Shown in pieces: positions 11,160-24,060 of a stretch of 64,000 bases of DNA. Position numbers and translations under genes: made by a program. The notes beneath the pieces are model-generated. The model ran no database searches and was not told where the DNA came from. It saw nothing but the letters and a program-made list of their open reading frames with translations. Numbering within the stretch: the stretch's first letter is position 1; every line of letters starts with the position of its first letter. Source of the DNA: Hirsutella rhossiliensis (taxonomy: Eukaryota > Ascomycota > Sordariomycetes > Hypocreales > Ophiocordycipitaceae); NCBI RefSeq assembly GCF_020360975.1, contig NW_025408671.1:3038001-3102000 (forward strand). Reading direction: 5' to 3'.

Positions 11160-13592
11160 CTAGTTTGGCCTGGGGGCCTTGTCGTCCTTAATGCCCCAGC
11201 TGCCGACCAGGGCCATGGACTGATCATCGCCGGGGGCCAGGCGGTCATCGGCAAGGGTGTCGGCAAGGCAGCGCCAGGGGTCGCGGCCGCCCCCCCACTT
11301 GAGCAGGTTCTGCTTGAGGCGCTCACCAGCATCCCGGCTGAGGGCGGCGCCGCCGGACCCGCCGGCGCGGAAGACGACGCGCCAGACGCGCTCGGCAAGG
11401 ACGCGGTCGAAGAGGTAGCTGTAGTAGGTGCTGCCGTAGCTGTGGAGGTGGCCGAAGAAGCCCTGCCAGCACGTCTCGGGGGGGTCGTGGGGCCCGTGGG
11501 CGTTGCGGCGGTGGACGTCGTGGAAGACGGCGGTGGAGTCGAAGCCGGGGCGGGCGACGTCGGGGCTGTGGTAGGCCTGGTCGAGCATGGCGAGGAGGAT
11601 CTGGTGTTCCGTGTCGGAGCCCTCGAAGCGGCGCGCCAGGCGGATGCGCTCGGCGACGAGGTCGCAGGGCAGCGGGGCGTCCGTCTTCCAGTGGCGGGCA
11701 AAGAGGCCGAGGACGGCCGGGTCGGCGGCGAAGTGCTCCATGAGGGTCGAGGGCAGCTCGGCAAAGTCGGTGGCGCAGCGGGTGCCCGAGACGTTTTGGA
11801 AGCAGGTGCGCGCCAGGATGGAGTGGATGGCGTGGCCCATTTCGTGGAAGAGGGTCTCGACGGAACAGTAGGACAGCAGGGCCGGCTCGCGGGCGTTGTC
11901 GTTTTTGGGGAAGTCGCAGACGAGGGCAATGGTGGGCAGCTGCTTGAGGGTGCCGTCGCGCGTCGACGTCTCCATGCCGTCGTTGGCAGCCTGCTCGGGG
12001 GAGTCAAAGGCCGGTATGCCGTCGGCGCCGGCGCCCTGGAAGTCGGCGGCGGCCTCGGCGACCTCGGCGGCGAGGATCTCACGCGAGCAGCGGACGGTGA
12101 AGTGGGCCGGGTTGGGCGACTTTTGCGGGCGGTAGAAGAGGTCGCAGTAGAGGACGGCGAGCTGCTCGCCGGCGTCGGACACGATGTCGAGGCGCTTGAC
12201 GTCCGGGTGCCACGTCTCGCCGGGGAGGGCGTCGCGCGGGACGAAGCGGACGCCGTAGAGGCGGTCGAAGAGGCGCGACAGGCCCTGCATGACGGTGCCG
12301 ACGGAGAAGTAGGCGGCAAGCTGGTGGTGCTGGTGGTGGTGGTACTGCCCGGCGCCCGCATGGCCGCGGCTTCGCATGTCGGCGCGCATCTTTTCCATGT
12401 AAAAGTCGCGGTCCCAGGCCTGCAGGCGGACGTCAGGCATGGCGAGGCGCTCGCGCTTCTTGGCCGTCAGCTCGCGCAGCTCGCGCTGGACGGTGGGAGC
12501 GTTGTGGGCGCGCAGGGCGCGGAGGAACTCGCCGACGGCGGCAGGCGACTTTGCCATCATGCGGTCCTTGAGAGCCATGTGGCCGTAGCTGTCGAAGCCG
12601 GCGAGGCGGGCGAGCTCGGCGCGCAGGCGCAGCATGGTCTCGAGCAGGGCGATGGTGCGGGGCGAGGCGGTGCGCTGGGCGAGGTAGATGTCACGGCGCG
12701 TGTCCTCGTCGTAGACGCTCTGCAGGGCGGCGGTGGCCTCGGAGCCCGTGGTGGCGAGCTTGATGTCGGAGCGGACCTTGAGGGCGGCGGCGAGGCCCGG
12801 GTAGAGGCCGTAGAAGCGGTGCGAGGGCAGCGTCAGGTCGCGGCGGCGGGGCTCCATGTCGCGCACAAAGGCGGAGCCGACATCGCTGATGCGCGACGAC
12901 AGGTCGACGAAGCGGTCGCGGTCGGGCTTGGGCAGGTTGACGGCCGACTTTGTGAAGTCGAGCTTGAGCAGGTCGGCGACGGCCGCCTCCTCCTCGGACC
13001 AGGCGGCGGTGACGTCGGGCAGGGACAGGGCGCGGGCGAGCTGGTCGTCGAGCCCCGTGGTGGTGTTGAGCTGGTTCATGTACTGGTAAACCATGGACCA
13101 GGCGTGGGCGGCGGCCTGCTGGAAGGCCGGGTCCGGGTGCGTCATGCGGACAAAGTCGGACAGGTCGAGGACGCGGCACAGCAAGTCGCTGAGGCGGTCG
13201 AGGTCGCGCACGAGGCCCTGGTACTCGGACGTCGTCTTGGCGGCCAGGACGCGGCGCACCAGGGCCGTGGCCTTGTCGAGGTTGCGGCGCGCAAAGACGA
13301 GGAAGCCGTCCGGGCTGGTGAGGTAGCGGTTCTTGAACAGGCCCTGGCTCTTCTTCTTGAGGCCGAAGCCCGCAAACGGCTGCCGGCCCGACGAGGGGGC
13401 GTCAAAGAGCTCGCGCAGCACCGCGTCGTCGTGCCGCGAGCTGACGCCGTGGTCAAGCAACGGCGGCGGCGCGGCGGAAGCGGCGGCGGTGGACTGGCAT
13501 CGTCGCGACGGCGGCGGGAGGGACGCGGCGACGCGGCGGCGGACGCAGCGGGTGCAGACCCAGAGGCGGCGGGCACCGCTGGATATTAACAT
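11160..13592 (-). CDS. OCT1: Mitochondrial intermediate peptidase (M3 metallopeptidase)
   Basis: One exon, 810 residues, the usual size for fungal Oct1. The enzyme removes an octapeptide from a subset of matrix and inner-membrane precursors after MPP cleavage. The N-terminus is an Arg-rich, acid-poor presequence ending in a CQSTAAAS-like site. The M3 zinc motif HEMGHAIHSIL lies at about residues 583-593 with the downstream Glu ligand region DFAELPSTLMEHF. Other family segments include GLFKNRYLTSPDGF near residue 100, HFTVRCSREI, and TCWQGFFGHLHSYGSTYYSYL near the end. A His/Gln-rich insert (QYHHHQHHQ) sits in the middle. I chose the ATG at 13592 because it gives the presequence; the frame further upstream has no ATG. 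Confidence 0.95.
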   Translation of the reverse strand: MLISSGARRLWVCTRCVRRRVAASLPPPSRRCQSTAAASAAPPPLLDHGVSSRHDDAVLRELFDAPSSGRQPFAGFGLKKKSQGLFKNRYLTSPDGFLVFARRNLDKATALVRRVLAAKTTSEYQGLVRDLDRLSDLLCRVLDLSDFVRMTHPDPAFQQAAAHAWSMVYQYMNQLNTTTGLDDQLARALSLPDVTAAWSEEEAAVADLLKLDFTKSAVNLPKPDRDRFVDLSSRISDVGSAFVRDMEPRRRDLTLPSHRFYGLYPGLAAALKVRSDIKLATTGSEATAALQSVYDEDTRRDIYLAQRTASPRTIALLETMLRLRAELARLAGFDSYGHMALKDRMMAKSPAAVGEFLRALRAHNAPTVQRELRELTAKKRERLAMPDVRLQAWDRDFYMEKMRADMRSRGHAGAGQYHHHQHHQLAAYFSVGTVMQGLSRLFDRLYGVRFVPRDALPGETWHPDVKRLDIVSDAGEQLAVLYCDLFYRPQKSPNPAHFTVRCSREILAAEVAEAAADFQGAGADGIPAFDSPEQAANDGMETSTRDGTLKQLPTIALVCDFPKNDNAREPALLSYCSVETLFHEMGHAIHSILARTCFQNVSGTRCATDFAELPSTLMEHFAADPAVLGLFARHWKTDAPLPCDLVAERIRLARRFEGSDTEHQILLAMLDQAYHSPDVARPGFDSTAVFHDVHRRNAHGPHDPPETCWQGFFGHLHSYGSTYYSYLFDRVLAERVWRVVFRAGGSGGAALSRDAGERLKQNLLKWGGGRDPWRCLADTLADDRLAPGDDQSMALVGSWGIKDDKAPRPN

Positions 13593-15048
13593 GCCGTTGG
13601 ATGCGGTGGCGAGCGATGGTTGGCGGCTATTGATGGCGAGTATCCAAAGTGTTGTTATTTTTTCACGGGAGAAAAGGGGAGAGGCAAGCGTGCCGGGCGG
13701 TGACGGGGATAGCGTCGGCAATAGGGCGCTGCATCATGCAGCATACGAGCGTCGTCGGAGACGAGGGGAGAATGGGTCTTTCTTTCTTTATATTGCGTGG
13801 GGGAGTAGAGGAGAAGGAGGAGGAAGAGGGAGAGGGAGAGCTGGCGGTGGAGGAAAGAAGACTCTGGCCCGAGCCGGACCGCGTCTCCCGAACAGTGGGG
13901 TCGTCGGCGGCTTACAGGCCAAATCAGGACCGAACCGGACAGACATGGTCGATCCACAAATGCCACACAAGTGACACTGACAGGAGAAATGGCTGATAGC
14001 AATCACCACGTTGATTTTATAGGCATTGTTCCATGGCCTCCTGCTTGTTTGTTGGCATGGAGCGGAAATATAAAAAGTCGCCTCCTGCTGCTTCATACAA
14101 GGAAGGCAAGGCGTGTATAAATTCCATCTCGTTGCCAAAGTCTATAACCTCTCATACCAACGCGTTATGGAGCCCTTGGGAGAAAGATGCTCGGCGCTGT
14201 GAGAGGTACACTCAAGTCTTCAGAGCCCAGATTGACCAAGGAGCGCAAAGGGGCCGCGGCAACACCTTGGACACAACGGCAATTCATGTCCTCAGCTCCA
14301 CTTACATGGACAAGGTCAACATCCCCGAGGGCCAGCACGAGATGCACAATTTCTGGTACGGTTGCATTGCGGCGGCCCAGAGTTTCTCCTACACCAGCCA
14401 GAAACAGGACACACTCGTGCGCTACATGCTCGCTGCTTAGGCCAGGGGGCAGCTGCTCGTGCATGCCGAGGGGGACTCGTCGTCTTGGTAAACCGCCGCA
14501 TGCTAGCAGACACGTCTCCCGCCACCGTCGATGCGGGCGCTGGCGGAACGCACGCGGTGGACTGTGGTGATGCCAGTGAGTTGGCCACCCGGACGGAGGA
14601 TGCAAGGATGCCAACTCTCTCGGCTTCAGCCGCAAGCGGTGGCGGATTGGGCTTCGGAGGCTTGAGGAACCAGCCGAGTGTGATGCTGACAGTATCTCTG
14701 GTTGTGCGGGTGTGTGCCTCGCTGAAACGAGGCGTGAAGAGGGATGGACAGCAGAGTCGGGACCGACAACTGAGGTCTGCCGAGGTCGCAAGACCTTTTG
14801 AGAACCGTCACGTGACGCGGCAAGCTACGCTCGGGGAGCAGACCCGCCCGTCTGTCCATTGACAGCCGCCTCAGCCTTTTTCCCCAGCAGGCGAACCCCG
14901 ACCTCGACTTGACCACGACAGCTCGCCAATTGAACTGTGTGCGTGTGTGTGTTGAAATGGCTGCACGAGTGCTGCTGCAACGGGTACTCATTCTTCCCCC
15001 CTCCCTCTCCTCCTCGCCAAAGCGGTTGGCTGACCATCACAGCGCTCC
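13593..15048. other. Intergenic spacer between OCT1 and the MICOS gene
   Basis: Apart from the weak frame at 14033-14440, nothing supported. The 13770-13860 part is a purine-rich GGAGGAG-type tract on the plus strand, that is, a CT-rich leader for the minus-strand OCT1 gene. Confidence 0.5.
14033..14440 (+). CDS. Possible DUF3632-like fragment or small hypothetical protein
   Basis: An ATG-initiated frame of 135 codons. Its C-terminal third (EMHNFWYGCIAAAQSF and KQDTLVRYMLAA) resembles the FW-x(3)-I-x-AA ... Q-x-LV pattern of fungal DUF3632 proteins. The rest of such a domain is not visible before or after, so if the resemblance is real this is a fragment or a gene whose other exons I cannot see. 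It could equally be chance. Confidence 0.25.
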   Translation: MASCLFVGMERKYKKSPPAASYKEGKACINSISLPKSITSHTNALWSPWEKDARRCERYTQVFRAQIDQGAQRGRGNTLDTTAIHVLSSTYMDKVNIPEGQHEMHNFWYGCIAAAQSFSYTSQKQDTLVRYMLAA

Positions 15049-15865
15049 ATGGCGCCGTTGGCTACCCTCGCCGCCCTCGGGGGCATGGCTCTCGTCCCGG
15101 CCACGGTCCTGGCCGAGGCGCCCTCGGCGGCCGCAAAGGTAGGCCAAGTCTTACTTCCTCTCCCCTGCGTTGCTGACGCAGCAGCAGAGAAAACCAATCT
15201 ACGACCCCCTTGACGCGCCCCTGCCGAATCCCGCTTCACAACCACCACCTTCAACCCCATCGTCATCACCAGCAGCACCGAGCGCTCCCCGAAAACTCCT
15301 GCCGTCCTTATCCCCGGAGCAGCCAGAAGAGCCCAGGCCGCCGCGGGGCCCCACGCCCACGGACCGGCTGGCCGTGCAGGTCGGCCGGGCCCGCATGTTC
15401 CTGTACGGGTGCGCCGTCGCCGCCGAGGACCGCGTCAACACCACCATGGACTCGGCCCTCGACCTCGAGCAGTCCTTCACAAACACCATCGCCTCGCTCG
15501 CGCCCCCGCGCGACAGCGGCGAGAGGCTCATGCCCGGCGCCATCTATGTCCTCGTCGCCGCCATGGCCGGCAGCATCGTCGCCCGCAATCGCAACATCAT
15601 CGTCCGCGCTTCGCTGCCCCTCGCCCTCGGCTTCGCTGCCGGCTGGGCCGTCGTGCCCCTGACCATGCGCAACGTCTCCGACCTCGCCTGGAAGTATGAG
15701 CAGCGCTTCCCCACTGTCGCCGACTCCCACCTCCGCCTGCGCGAGGGCGTCGAGCGCGGCGTCAGCTTCGCAAAGGTTCATAGCCAGCTCGGCGTGCGCT
15801 ACGTCGACGACAAGGTCACCAATGCCCGTGAGATCGTCGAGGGCTGGGTCAAGCAGGGCAAGTAA
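15049..15865 (+). CDS. MICOS complex subunit of the ApoO (Mic26/Mic27) family
   Basis: Two exons, 15049-15138 and about 15188-15865, giving roughly 255 residues. Exon 1 encodes a short hydrophobic start (LAALGGMALVPATVLAEA). The donor is GTAGGC; the acceptor lies in a tandem CAGCAGCAG (15179-15187), so zero to two extra Gln residues are possible. The body has a Pro/Ser-rich linker, then the ApoO-type region: DRLAVQVGRARMFLYG, an amphipathic helix, two hydrophobic segments (AIYVLVAAMAGSIVA; ASLPLALGFAAGWAVVPL) and a basic C-terminus. ApoO-type subunits sit in the mitochondrial inner membrane and help organise crista junctions with Mic10. It is convergent with DUS2. Which of Mic26 or Mic27 it matches cannot be decided here. 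Confidence 0.8.
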
Positions 15866-16210
15866 ATAGACATTGGGGCTTTGCATGGGGGAATAGATTT
15901 TGCGTGTACCATCATTTTGGGAGTTGTTCGTCTGCGACGTTTTTCGTTTGTCGACCTCACGCCGAGACGTGTGCGCGACACAGCCAGTCGAGGGATAAAA
16001 GAGCATCTAAACTCGGTACATGTATCATTTCCTTCTATCCGGTTGTCCATTGATGCCGGGATGACTATTTCTTAAACAGCCGAGTTTTCCGATGCTGCTG
16101 CTTTTCAAACCCCAAACTCCCAAGACATGCGGTAAAGGAGTCGATGCACCAAGAGCCTCCCATTGCTCAATTGTCAAACGTTGGTTCCAAAGAAATAGGC
16201 CGTCGGCGCG

Positions 16211-17585
<1,375 letters not shown>

Positions 17586-17850
17586 TTACATGTCGCGTCT
17601 CGCAGGAACCGACGCCAACTCTCTGTCTTGAGAGTGAGCCTCGTCGGATGAACCGAGTGGCTTGGGCGAGTCTAGAAATTCCGTGCTTAACTAATCAAAT
17701 TGAGTCTGTTTATCGATAAGCTCTCGCTCCCTGCGGAGCCGTTTCTGACCTCGAGCCGTGTGGGTCCACGGCGGAGCCCTGATTCACGGCCACGGGCTCT
17801 GCTCCGACGCAACGCCAGGGGACAAGACCACGCACTGTGTGTACTGTACT

Positions 17851-17864
17851 GTACTGTACAGTAC
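17851..17864. repeat. Perfect 14-base palindrome, GTACTGTACAGTAC
   Basis: Reads identically on both strands and forms the right end of a GTACT tandem array that begins at 17841. It is centred on GTAC, like the palindromes at 17921, 23100 (flanking) and 40422. Confidence 0.9.
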
Positions 17865-17920
17865 ATTGTCAGCCGGGACAATCAGTGCTGCTGCGCTATG
17901 ACGTCATGCTCAGAGAGTAC

Positions 17921-17934
17921 TCCAGGTACCTGGA
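17921..17934. repeat. Perfect 14-base palindrome, TCCAGGTACCTGGA
   Basis: Self-complementary over all 14 bases with a GGTACC core, 57 bases after the previous palindrome. Confidence 0.9.
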
Positions 17935-19286
17935 ACACGGACAAAAATGGACAAATCACAATACAAGCCCATGAGATGAAACGAATGGAGACGCTGCCGC
18001 CACAAAGAATTCGTCTGACTAGGTGCTGGCGCCTTCACCACTTGCGCATGCCCTAGAGAAAGCCGATTGCTTTGTTTCATCGACTGCAAATCAAAAGCCA
18101 CCGCAAACCCCTAGGATGCTCCACGTTACGCTGATTGTTCTACGAGTCAAACGTTTGAGTCAGGGCAAGAGACAAAGCAGAGTGTTTGCTGTAGCACGGA
18201 GTCCAAGGCAGGTACTCCGTACTAAGTAGGTACAGGGGATGTGAGATGCGAGCAGTGGACAAAAGATGGAGGCCTCGGCGGCTCAAGTTATCAATTGCCC
18301 GTTGTCTGTTGCGGTCTTTCATCTCGGTCACTGCTGCCAGATTGCTTTCGCGTCCGGCACCAAGTACCGTGGCTGCCAGATAGTTACACCGGGACTGTAT
18401 CCGTACAAACGCCAAAATCATGTTTGCCATTCCAGCGCAAAAACTTACAGAGTACGCGCAGCCGAAAGGGGAAACCGCCGCACCGTATACTGTGCTGCTA
18501 CTATTGCCTGGCTGGCCCATTTCCCGACTGCAAAAGAAGCTGCCGAGTCGGTAATGCCCCCGGCTCCCACCTGCAGCAATAGATAGTAAGTACTGTACCT
18601 ACTGTAATAAGGTGCTGTTCAGAGGTAAGTTAAGGTATGCAGCTGGTTGGCGTGCCATTGTCGGCGGACAGGAGCCCTGCGTATCCCCACGGCAGGTACT
18701 CTGTACAGCATGGCCTAAAATAGAGCACGGGCACGCTGTAGAGAGACTAGCACTGCAGGTGCCGTGAATTGCCTTCCAGCGCGTCCCGTGCTCTCCCCCC
18801 CGCGCCAAGCGCCCGCCCCGAACAAGGCCAGCGTGGTGGAACTAAAGGGTCTCTCAGGGGCCACCCTTCCGCCGAGCCTGTGACCGCCCCATTCAACGTA
18901 CCGTCGTCTTTCATCAGGGTGTGGGCTGACCGTCAAAGTACAACCAACTCTCATTATTCCCGGAACCAACCTCTATCTCGTCTACATACGTACAATCAAC
19001 CCCTTTGATTGCTTTCCGCCCTCGCCCCGGCCATTAAGCTCGACCGTCGACGCGCTCGAGACATCTATCTGACTTGACGCCCGCACCACCCGCGGCCGCT
19101 ACCCCCCTCCTCCCCCAATGACCACGACTGCATGAACCTCTCCTCATCGCCCCCCCGACCTCGCCATCAAACTCCCGAGAAGCCACCCGTGGCACATCCC
19201 CGCTCGTTGCTGCCGCCTACCAGCGTCTGGCCGCGGCCAAACATCACCCGGCGCCAGGTCAATGACGTTCTCGTCTGGCCGTCGTC

Positions 19287-22200
19287 ATGGAGAACGAGTC
19301 GCCGCTCACGGCAGATGAGAGCCGCTCGTCCAGGCGGGGTCGCTTCATGGACAAGCTCTTCGGCGGCAAGGAGAGAAAGTCGTCGGAGAGCTCTCCCAAC
19401 TCGCAGGCCGCCCTCGACGCCTTCCTGCACAGCCCGGCCGGCAACCTCGAGATTACCCATGCGCCCCCGCCCCCGCCCAAGCTCGCCAAACTCGACACCA
19501 CAATCACTCGCTATCCCCAGGCCTTAGCTGTCAATCAGCAGGCCCAGCTGAACCGGCCCGTCGCCCCGGGCAAGTACGACCCGATGCCCCAGAAACGGAG
19601 TCCGCGGCCCAACAGAAAGGGCCTGGTAGTCAGGTTCGCAGACTCGTACCCCGATATCATAGGTGAGGGCGGCGATGAATCCGAGATGCCCGTCATCGAG
19701 ATCAGAAAGCACAATGTGCCCAGGCGCCCTCTTGCTGCCTCGCCCCGCGCTCCGATTCGGACCCCCGCTGCCTCTCCTGGCGGCCCGCCCGGCGCCGCCT
19801 CTGCTGGCGTCAATGACGACTTCCAGCCAAAGTCGCTGGCTCGATCCCAGACGGGATACTCGTCCATCTACGAACCCGACAACGACCCTGCCGAAGAAGC
19901 TCCTCGGGGGGCCCCCCCGACCCGAAACAACGCCGACATGCTTCTCCCTGGGAGAGCCGCAAATGCGAGGTTTCTCGAGACTTCGGACAGGGCAGACGAG
20001 AATAGGAGGTCATTCATCGAGGTACATCGGGCGCAAATGCGCAAAGCAGAAGGCACAGCCTTTGCCCAGGCGTCCCGCACTGCGAGTACGGCGTCTCAGC
20101 ACGATGGGGTAGACGGCGACCACCCGGCGTCCGGCATGGCGGGCAATTCGCTTGGCAGCGTGCGCCGGCGACTTTCGGCCTCGCCCGACGTGCGGAGCAG
20201 ACAGGTTCCCGTCTTGTACAGCCCAGCAGCTTCAATTACCTCGAATACATCCAGCACAGATCAGCAACCGCAGTCATCGCAATCAGCCTTCGCCGCACCC
20301 CCACCGGGCATGGGGCCGTTCAACGGCAGTTCTCCGGCCGAGACGCCTCTGTCTGCACGAATGGCGTCGGTGAGGCTACGCGATGCTGGCAACCTGCCAA
20401 AAGACGACGCACTGAACATCTTTGTGGCGAGAACAAGGCATCTCTTTGAGCTGTTCCGGCTGCATGCCGAGGCTGTGAAGCCGCTCACGACGTGCTCTCT
20501 GAGAGAATGCGCACGCGGCGGACTATGGTGGTTCCTGAAGGGTCGGATGGGCTTGGAGTTGGCCATTCGAGACCGCCCGAGCTCGCCCAAGTCGCAGATG
20601 CAGAACGAACTGGACAGGCAGCAGGCCTACTCCAATTTGGCAAAGGGCTACTGGCTCTGCGAGGAGGCAATACCAGAGATTGCCGACGCCCAGCGGCTGG
20701 CACCGGATGGCGAATCCGCGGGCGTCGTGCAGAGCCTGATTTCGGCCCTGCGCAAGCTCTCGCAGTCAATGAACAGGAACGGCATCTTGCCGCCCGAGGA
20801 GCCGTTCCTGCCGCAGACCATTGACAAATCCATATGGCTCGACTACCCGCCCCTGAGCCAAGACATTGTCGCTCTGCTCTCGGGCAACTGGGGCTCTGGG
20901 CTGACGGCGATGCAGCACCCCACGTCGTCTCTACAACTCCTCGACGCCTTTCCCCTGGGCGACACGGCGGAAAAATTCAACTATGCGCGCGTCATGGCGG
21001 ACGCGTACCTCATGGAGCAGGGCAGGGAGACGCAGAGGGTTCACTTTCCCTGCATCCTGTCCATTGTTCGGCCTCAAAAGGAAAAGGGGCTCGTTTTCAT
21101 GATTGCGAGCCAGAACGGCAGTGTCCAGCTGGCGGTGCAGGAGAACAAGAATGCGGGCCTGACGTGGGATGACGTTCGCTGGCGAAACGACGCGTGCAAC
21201 CTCGACGTCCGGCTGCCTCGAGGATTCCGGCTGGCCGTGCAGCTCAGCCAGGTAGACTACAGGATGGTCTGGAACATGTATGACTTTGGGGCCAAGATCC
21301 AGGCGACTCTGCGCCCCCGGAGCGACGAGCTGGTCGTGTTTCGAAACAGCCTGCGGTCGTTTCAGTACCTCGAGTCGGAGCCTCCGAGCAGGGCTTTCCC
21401 CAAAGAGCCACTGCCCCGCTGCGAAGTGGCATTAATGGAGAAGATCTACAAGGAGAGCGGCCCGGCCGGACCGCGCACTTGGCATTGCGGCTTCCGCATC
21501 GCCGTCGCCACCGGTCCCCTGACGAGAACGGTCAACGGTGTACAGCACAGCTTCTCGCCCTCGTTTCCCGTGCAATTCGGCTTCTTTCGCGCCGAGGGGG
21601 ACGCGCCGGCCCTCTCGGTCAAGTACGAGAGCGGCCGGCAGAGGGGTCGAATGGTGTTTATATTCGGCGACGAGAAAGAGAGGGTCTCGTTCCAGTCGCT
21701 ACTCACCGGGACGGCCCTTAACCACGACGAAAGAGTATTCGCCGACATCCCCCTCAAGTCGTTTATGATTTCGCAAAGCGTCCGGGAGCCGATAGGCGTG
21801 GCACCGTTCAGTCGCATGCCGTGGAGGGCGGCAAGAGTGGTCAACGATGAGTTCTGCACCGGGGGGGAGCATCCCTCGACAGTCCTCGCGGACAAGCTCA
21901 AGGTGGTGCTCGAGTACCAGAACGGCACGGTGACGGACAGGGTCAACGTGGCGCCCGGGGAGCTGAGAATGCGGCTGGAGGTGTCCAACGCCAAGGTGCT
22001 GCGAGTGCTTCGGCAGCCGCAAAAGGACATGACGGTGTCGGTGTCGGAGGCGCAGGTGCCCAAAGAGCTTCCGAGGGACCTGTCAGACGCCATGCAGCTG
22101 CTCAAGGCCAGCCAGACGATTCGCAGCTACGAGTTCAACAACCTCAAAGACCTGCACGACTTCCAAGCGGCGCTGACGGGGTTCGAGGTCGTGTTTGACG

Positions 22201-22694
22201 GCCTGGCGGCGACGTTTGCCATTTCGCGGCGGCGGATGGTGGTGCCGATCCACAAGAAGTGGGAGGCGGGGTTCACGAGGATCCAGGTGGTGAGGCTGGA
22301 GGACAGGCAGGTGCAGCTGCTGGCCTTTTTCGAGGAGTTTCACCACGGGCACTGCATGAACTTTGTGCTCAAGGGCACCGACGTCTACGAAAGCTTCCAC
22401 CGGGGAGGCAAGTCGGGCCTCAAGTTTGTCGACGCCAAGTTTCCCCTGCCGCGCGTGCCGGCGGACAAGGACGCCGACTTTGACGACATGGCGTTTGTGT
22501 GCCTCGACCTGCCGGACCTGCCGGGAGAGCACGACGACATTAGCATCATGTTTGAGAAGGAATCAGGTAGGCGGGGACTGTCTTGGTGTACACGGCAGAA
22601 GCGCTAACTCTGGCATCTAGATCGAGATCGGCTGTGTGAGTTATTGCCGGCTCCTACCAAGGGGTCGTCGAGAATGTCGTCACGACTGAAATGA
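19287..22694 (+). CDS. Large unrecognised fungal protein, 1,117 aa
   Basis: Two exons, 19287-22566 and 22621-22694. The 54-base intron (GTAGGC donor, GCTAAC branch, TCTAG acceptor) replaces an early stop with a 24-residue tail ending SSRMSSRLK. Residues 1-330 are disordered and Ser/Pro/Arg-rich, starting with a basic segment (RGRFMDKLFGGKERK). From about residue 360 the protein is folded: FVARTRHLFELFRLHAEAV, an SLRECARGGLWWFLKGRMGLE helix pair, then long beta-rich stretches with repeated PH-like strand patterns (RVHFPCILSIVRP, HCGFRIAVATG, VQLLAFFEEFHHGHCM). There is no signal peptide or membrane span. The layout suggests a cortical or signalling scaffold, but no family is recognised. A long pyrimidine-rich leader precedes the start. 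Confidence 0.8.
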
Positions 22695-23099
22695 TTGCAT
22701 TGCGATGTATGGGTGGGATTTGCAGGCGCAAGAAAAACACCGAGGGAGGAGGAGAAGCAATGCGGCAGCGAGGCAAGGTGGCATGCATGGCATGGCTAAC
22801 GAGGAATTGACGGACGCACAGTTGTCACGATGGGCTTGATGACAAGGACAAATGGGTATATTTTGCCCCTTTTTTTGGAAGGAGCTGTCAGTGACGTAGT
22901 CCGAGTTGCCGATGCTGCTGGGGTTGCGAATGGGGAGGGGAGGACGCAAGTAGCTCAATGTCGGCATGAGAGGGCCGGTCGATGGTCTGGCAGATGATGC
23001 AAGCCATGCAGCGGCTGTGCGAGGTGGTGTGTTATGAAGCGCTGAGCAAACAAGAGGCCAGAAGCAGCTTGGGCTTTGGACAGGCACGTCAAAGTCTAT

Positions 23100-23113
23100 A
23101 CTGTAATTACAGT
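23100..23113. repeat. Perfect 14-base palindrome, ACTGTAATTACAGT, followed by GTAC motifs
   Basis: Self-complementary over 14 bases; directly followed by ACGTACCTGTAGG. It belongs with the GTAC-rich elements seen in other spacers. Confidence 0.85.
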
Positions 23114-23764
23114 ACGTACCTGTAGGTCCGCAACATGGATACAGGGTTGACGGCGGCCACTAAAGCAAGGACGAGCGAGTTTCAACGGCATTGTGTACAG
23201 GGCTGGAAGGGGGCTGGAAGGTGGGTGACGGGCGAGCGAGGCACCTGTCCCCCGCCTTGCCCGTTTGGGTAGGTACCCGTACCGAGCCAGGCCGGCTGGT
23301 GGCCATGTCGAGGCACCGGTTTTTTTTACAGTGGAGTCCCCCGGGGTGCCGTTGATAACCAGGCTTGGGGGCGGCTTAAGTCGACGTCATCGCCCGGGAC
23401 TGGCGGCGACCTGTCGGTGGCACAAGCGACAAGCCAGCAAGGCCCAGAACAGGTTGATGCAAACAGGGCAGCGAGCCGCATGCCTCCCTAGGTGGGTAGG
23501 TAACGTGCAATCGTCTGGCGAGGAAATGGAGGGATTATTTCAGCACCGACGGAGCCCCGCACACGGGATCCCTCCCGGGCGCATGAAGAGAAGAATGGCA
23601 GTAATCACGGGGAAAAGAGAGGGAAAAGGGAAAAAAAGGAAATATGCAAGCAGGACAGGCTGGGGAAAAGATGGTCCGGGGATTGCTAGATTGCTAGATT
23701 GCTAAAGGTGTATCCGCACGACGGGTGAGGGGAAGGCCTCTCCGGGCAGGTTCATAACCAACAA

Positions 23765-23830
23765 ACACCCCTCCACCTCTCTCGCTCTCTCTCTCTTGTC
23801 TGTCTGTCTCTGTCTGGCCCCGGCAAGCAA
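23765..23830 (+). promoter_or_regulatory. CT-rich promoter/leader tract
   Basis: Dense CTCT/TCTGTCTG pyrimidine repeats about 550-600 bases upstream of the oxysterol-binding protein start codon. Such tracts commonly mark promoters and transcription starts in filamentous fungi; no TATA box was evident. Confidence 0.4.
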
Positions 23831-24027
23831 CTCACCCGCCATTGCCTCGACTCTCGCCCCCGTGCACGGAGCAGAAGATTCACAGAGGGCCTTTGAAGCT
23901 GCTTTTCGCTGCGTTGTCGCTGCGTCGGCGCGCCGCCTCGCCATGGTTCTCAGCGGCCTCGTGTCGGTGCCTGGCCGCCGCAGGGCCTCGACTACCGGTG
24001 GGTTGCGGTTCTCTGAACAAACAAACC

Positions 24028-24060
24028 CCCACCACCACCACCACTACCACCACCACCACC
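24028..24060 (+). repeat. CCA/ACC microsatellite in the 5' leader
   Basis: A run of CCA units with one interruption (ACTACC), lying in the presumed 5' leader of the oxysterol-binding protein gene. Confidence 0.8.

Noticed and set aside
11151..13589. An 812-codon plus-strand frame covering the whole of OCT1 in antisense
   Set aside because: It mirrors OCT1 almost exactly, has a Val/Gly/Ala/Arg-rich composition typical of the antisense of GC-biased codons, and shows no domain. OCT1 has full family motifs.
14165..14791. A 208-codon minus-strand frame
   Set aside because: It is Arg/Pro/His-rich without domain signals and overlaps the slightly better plus-strand frame at 14033-14440.
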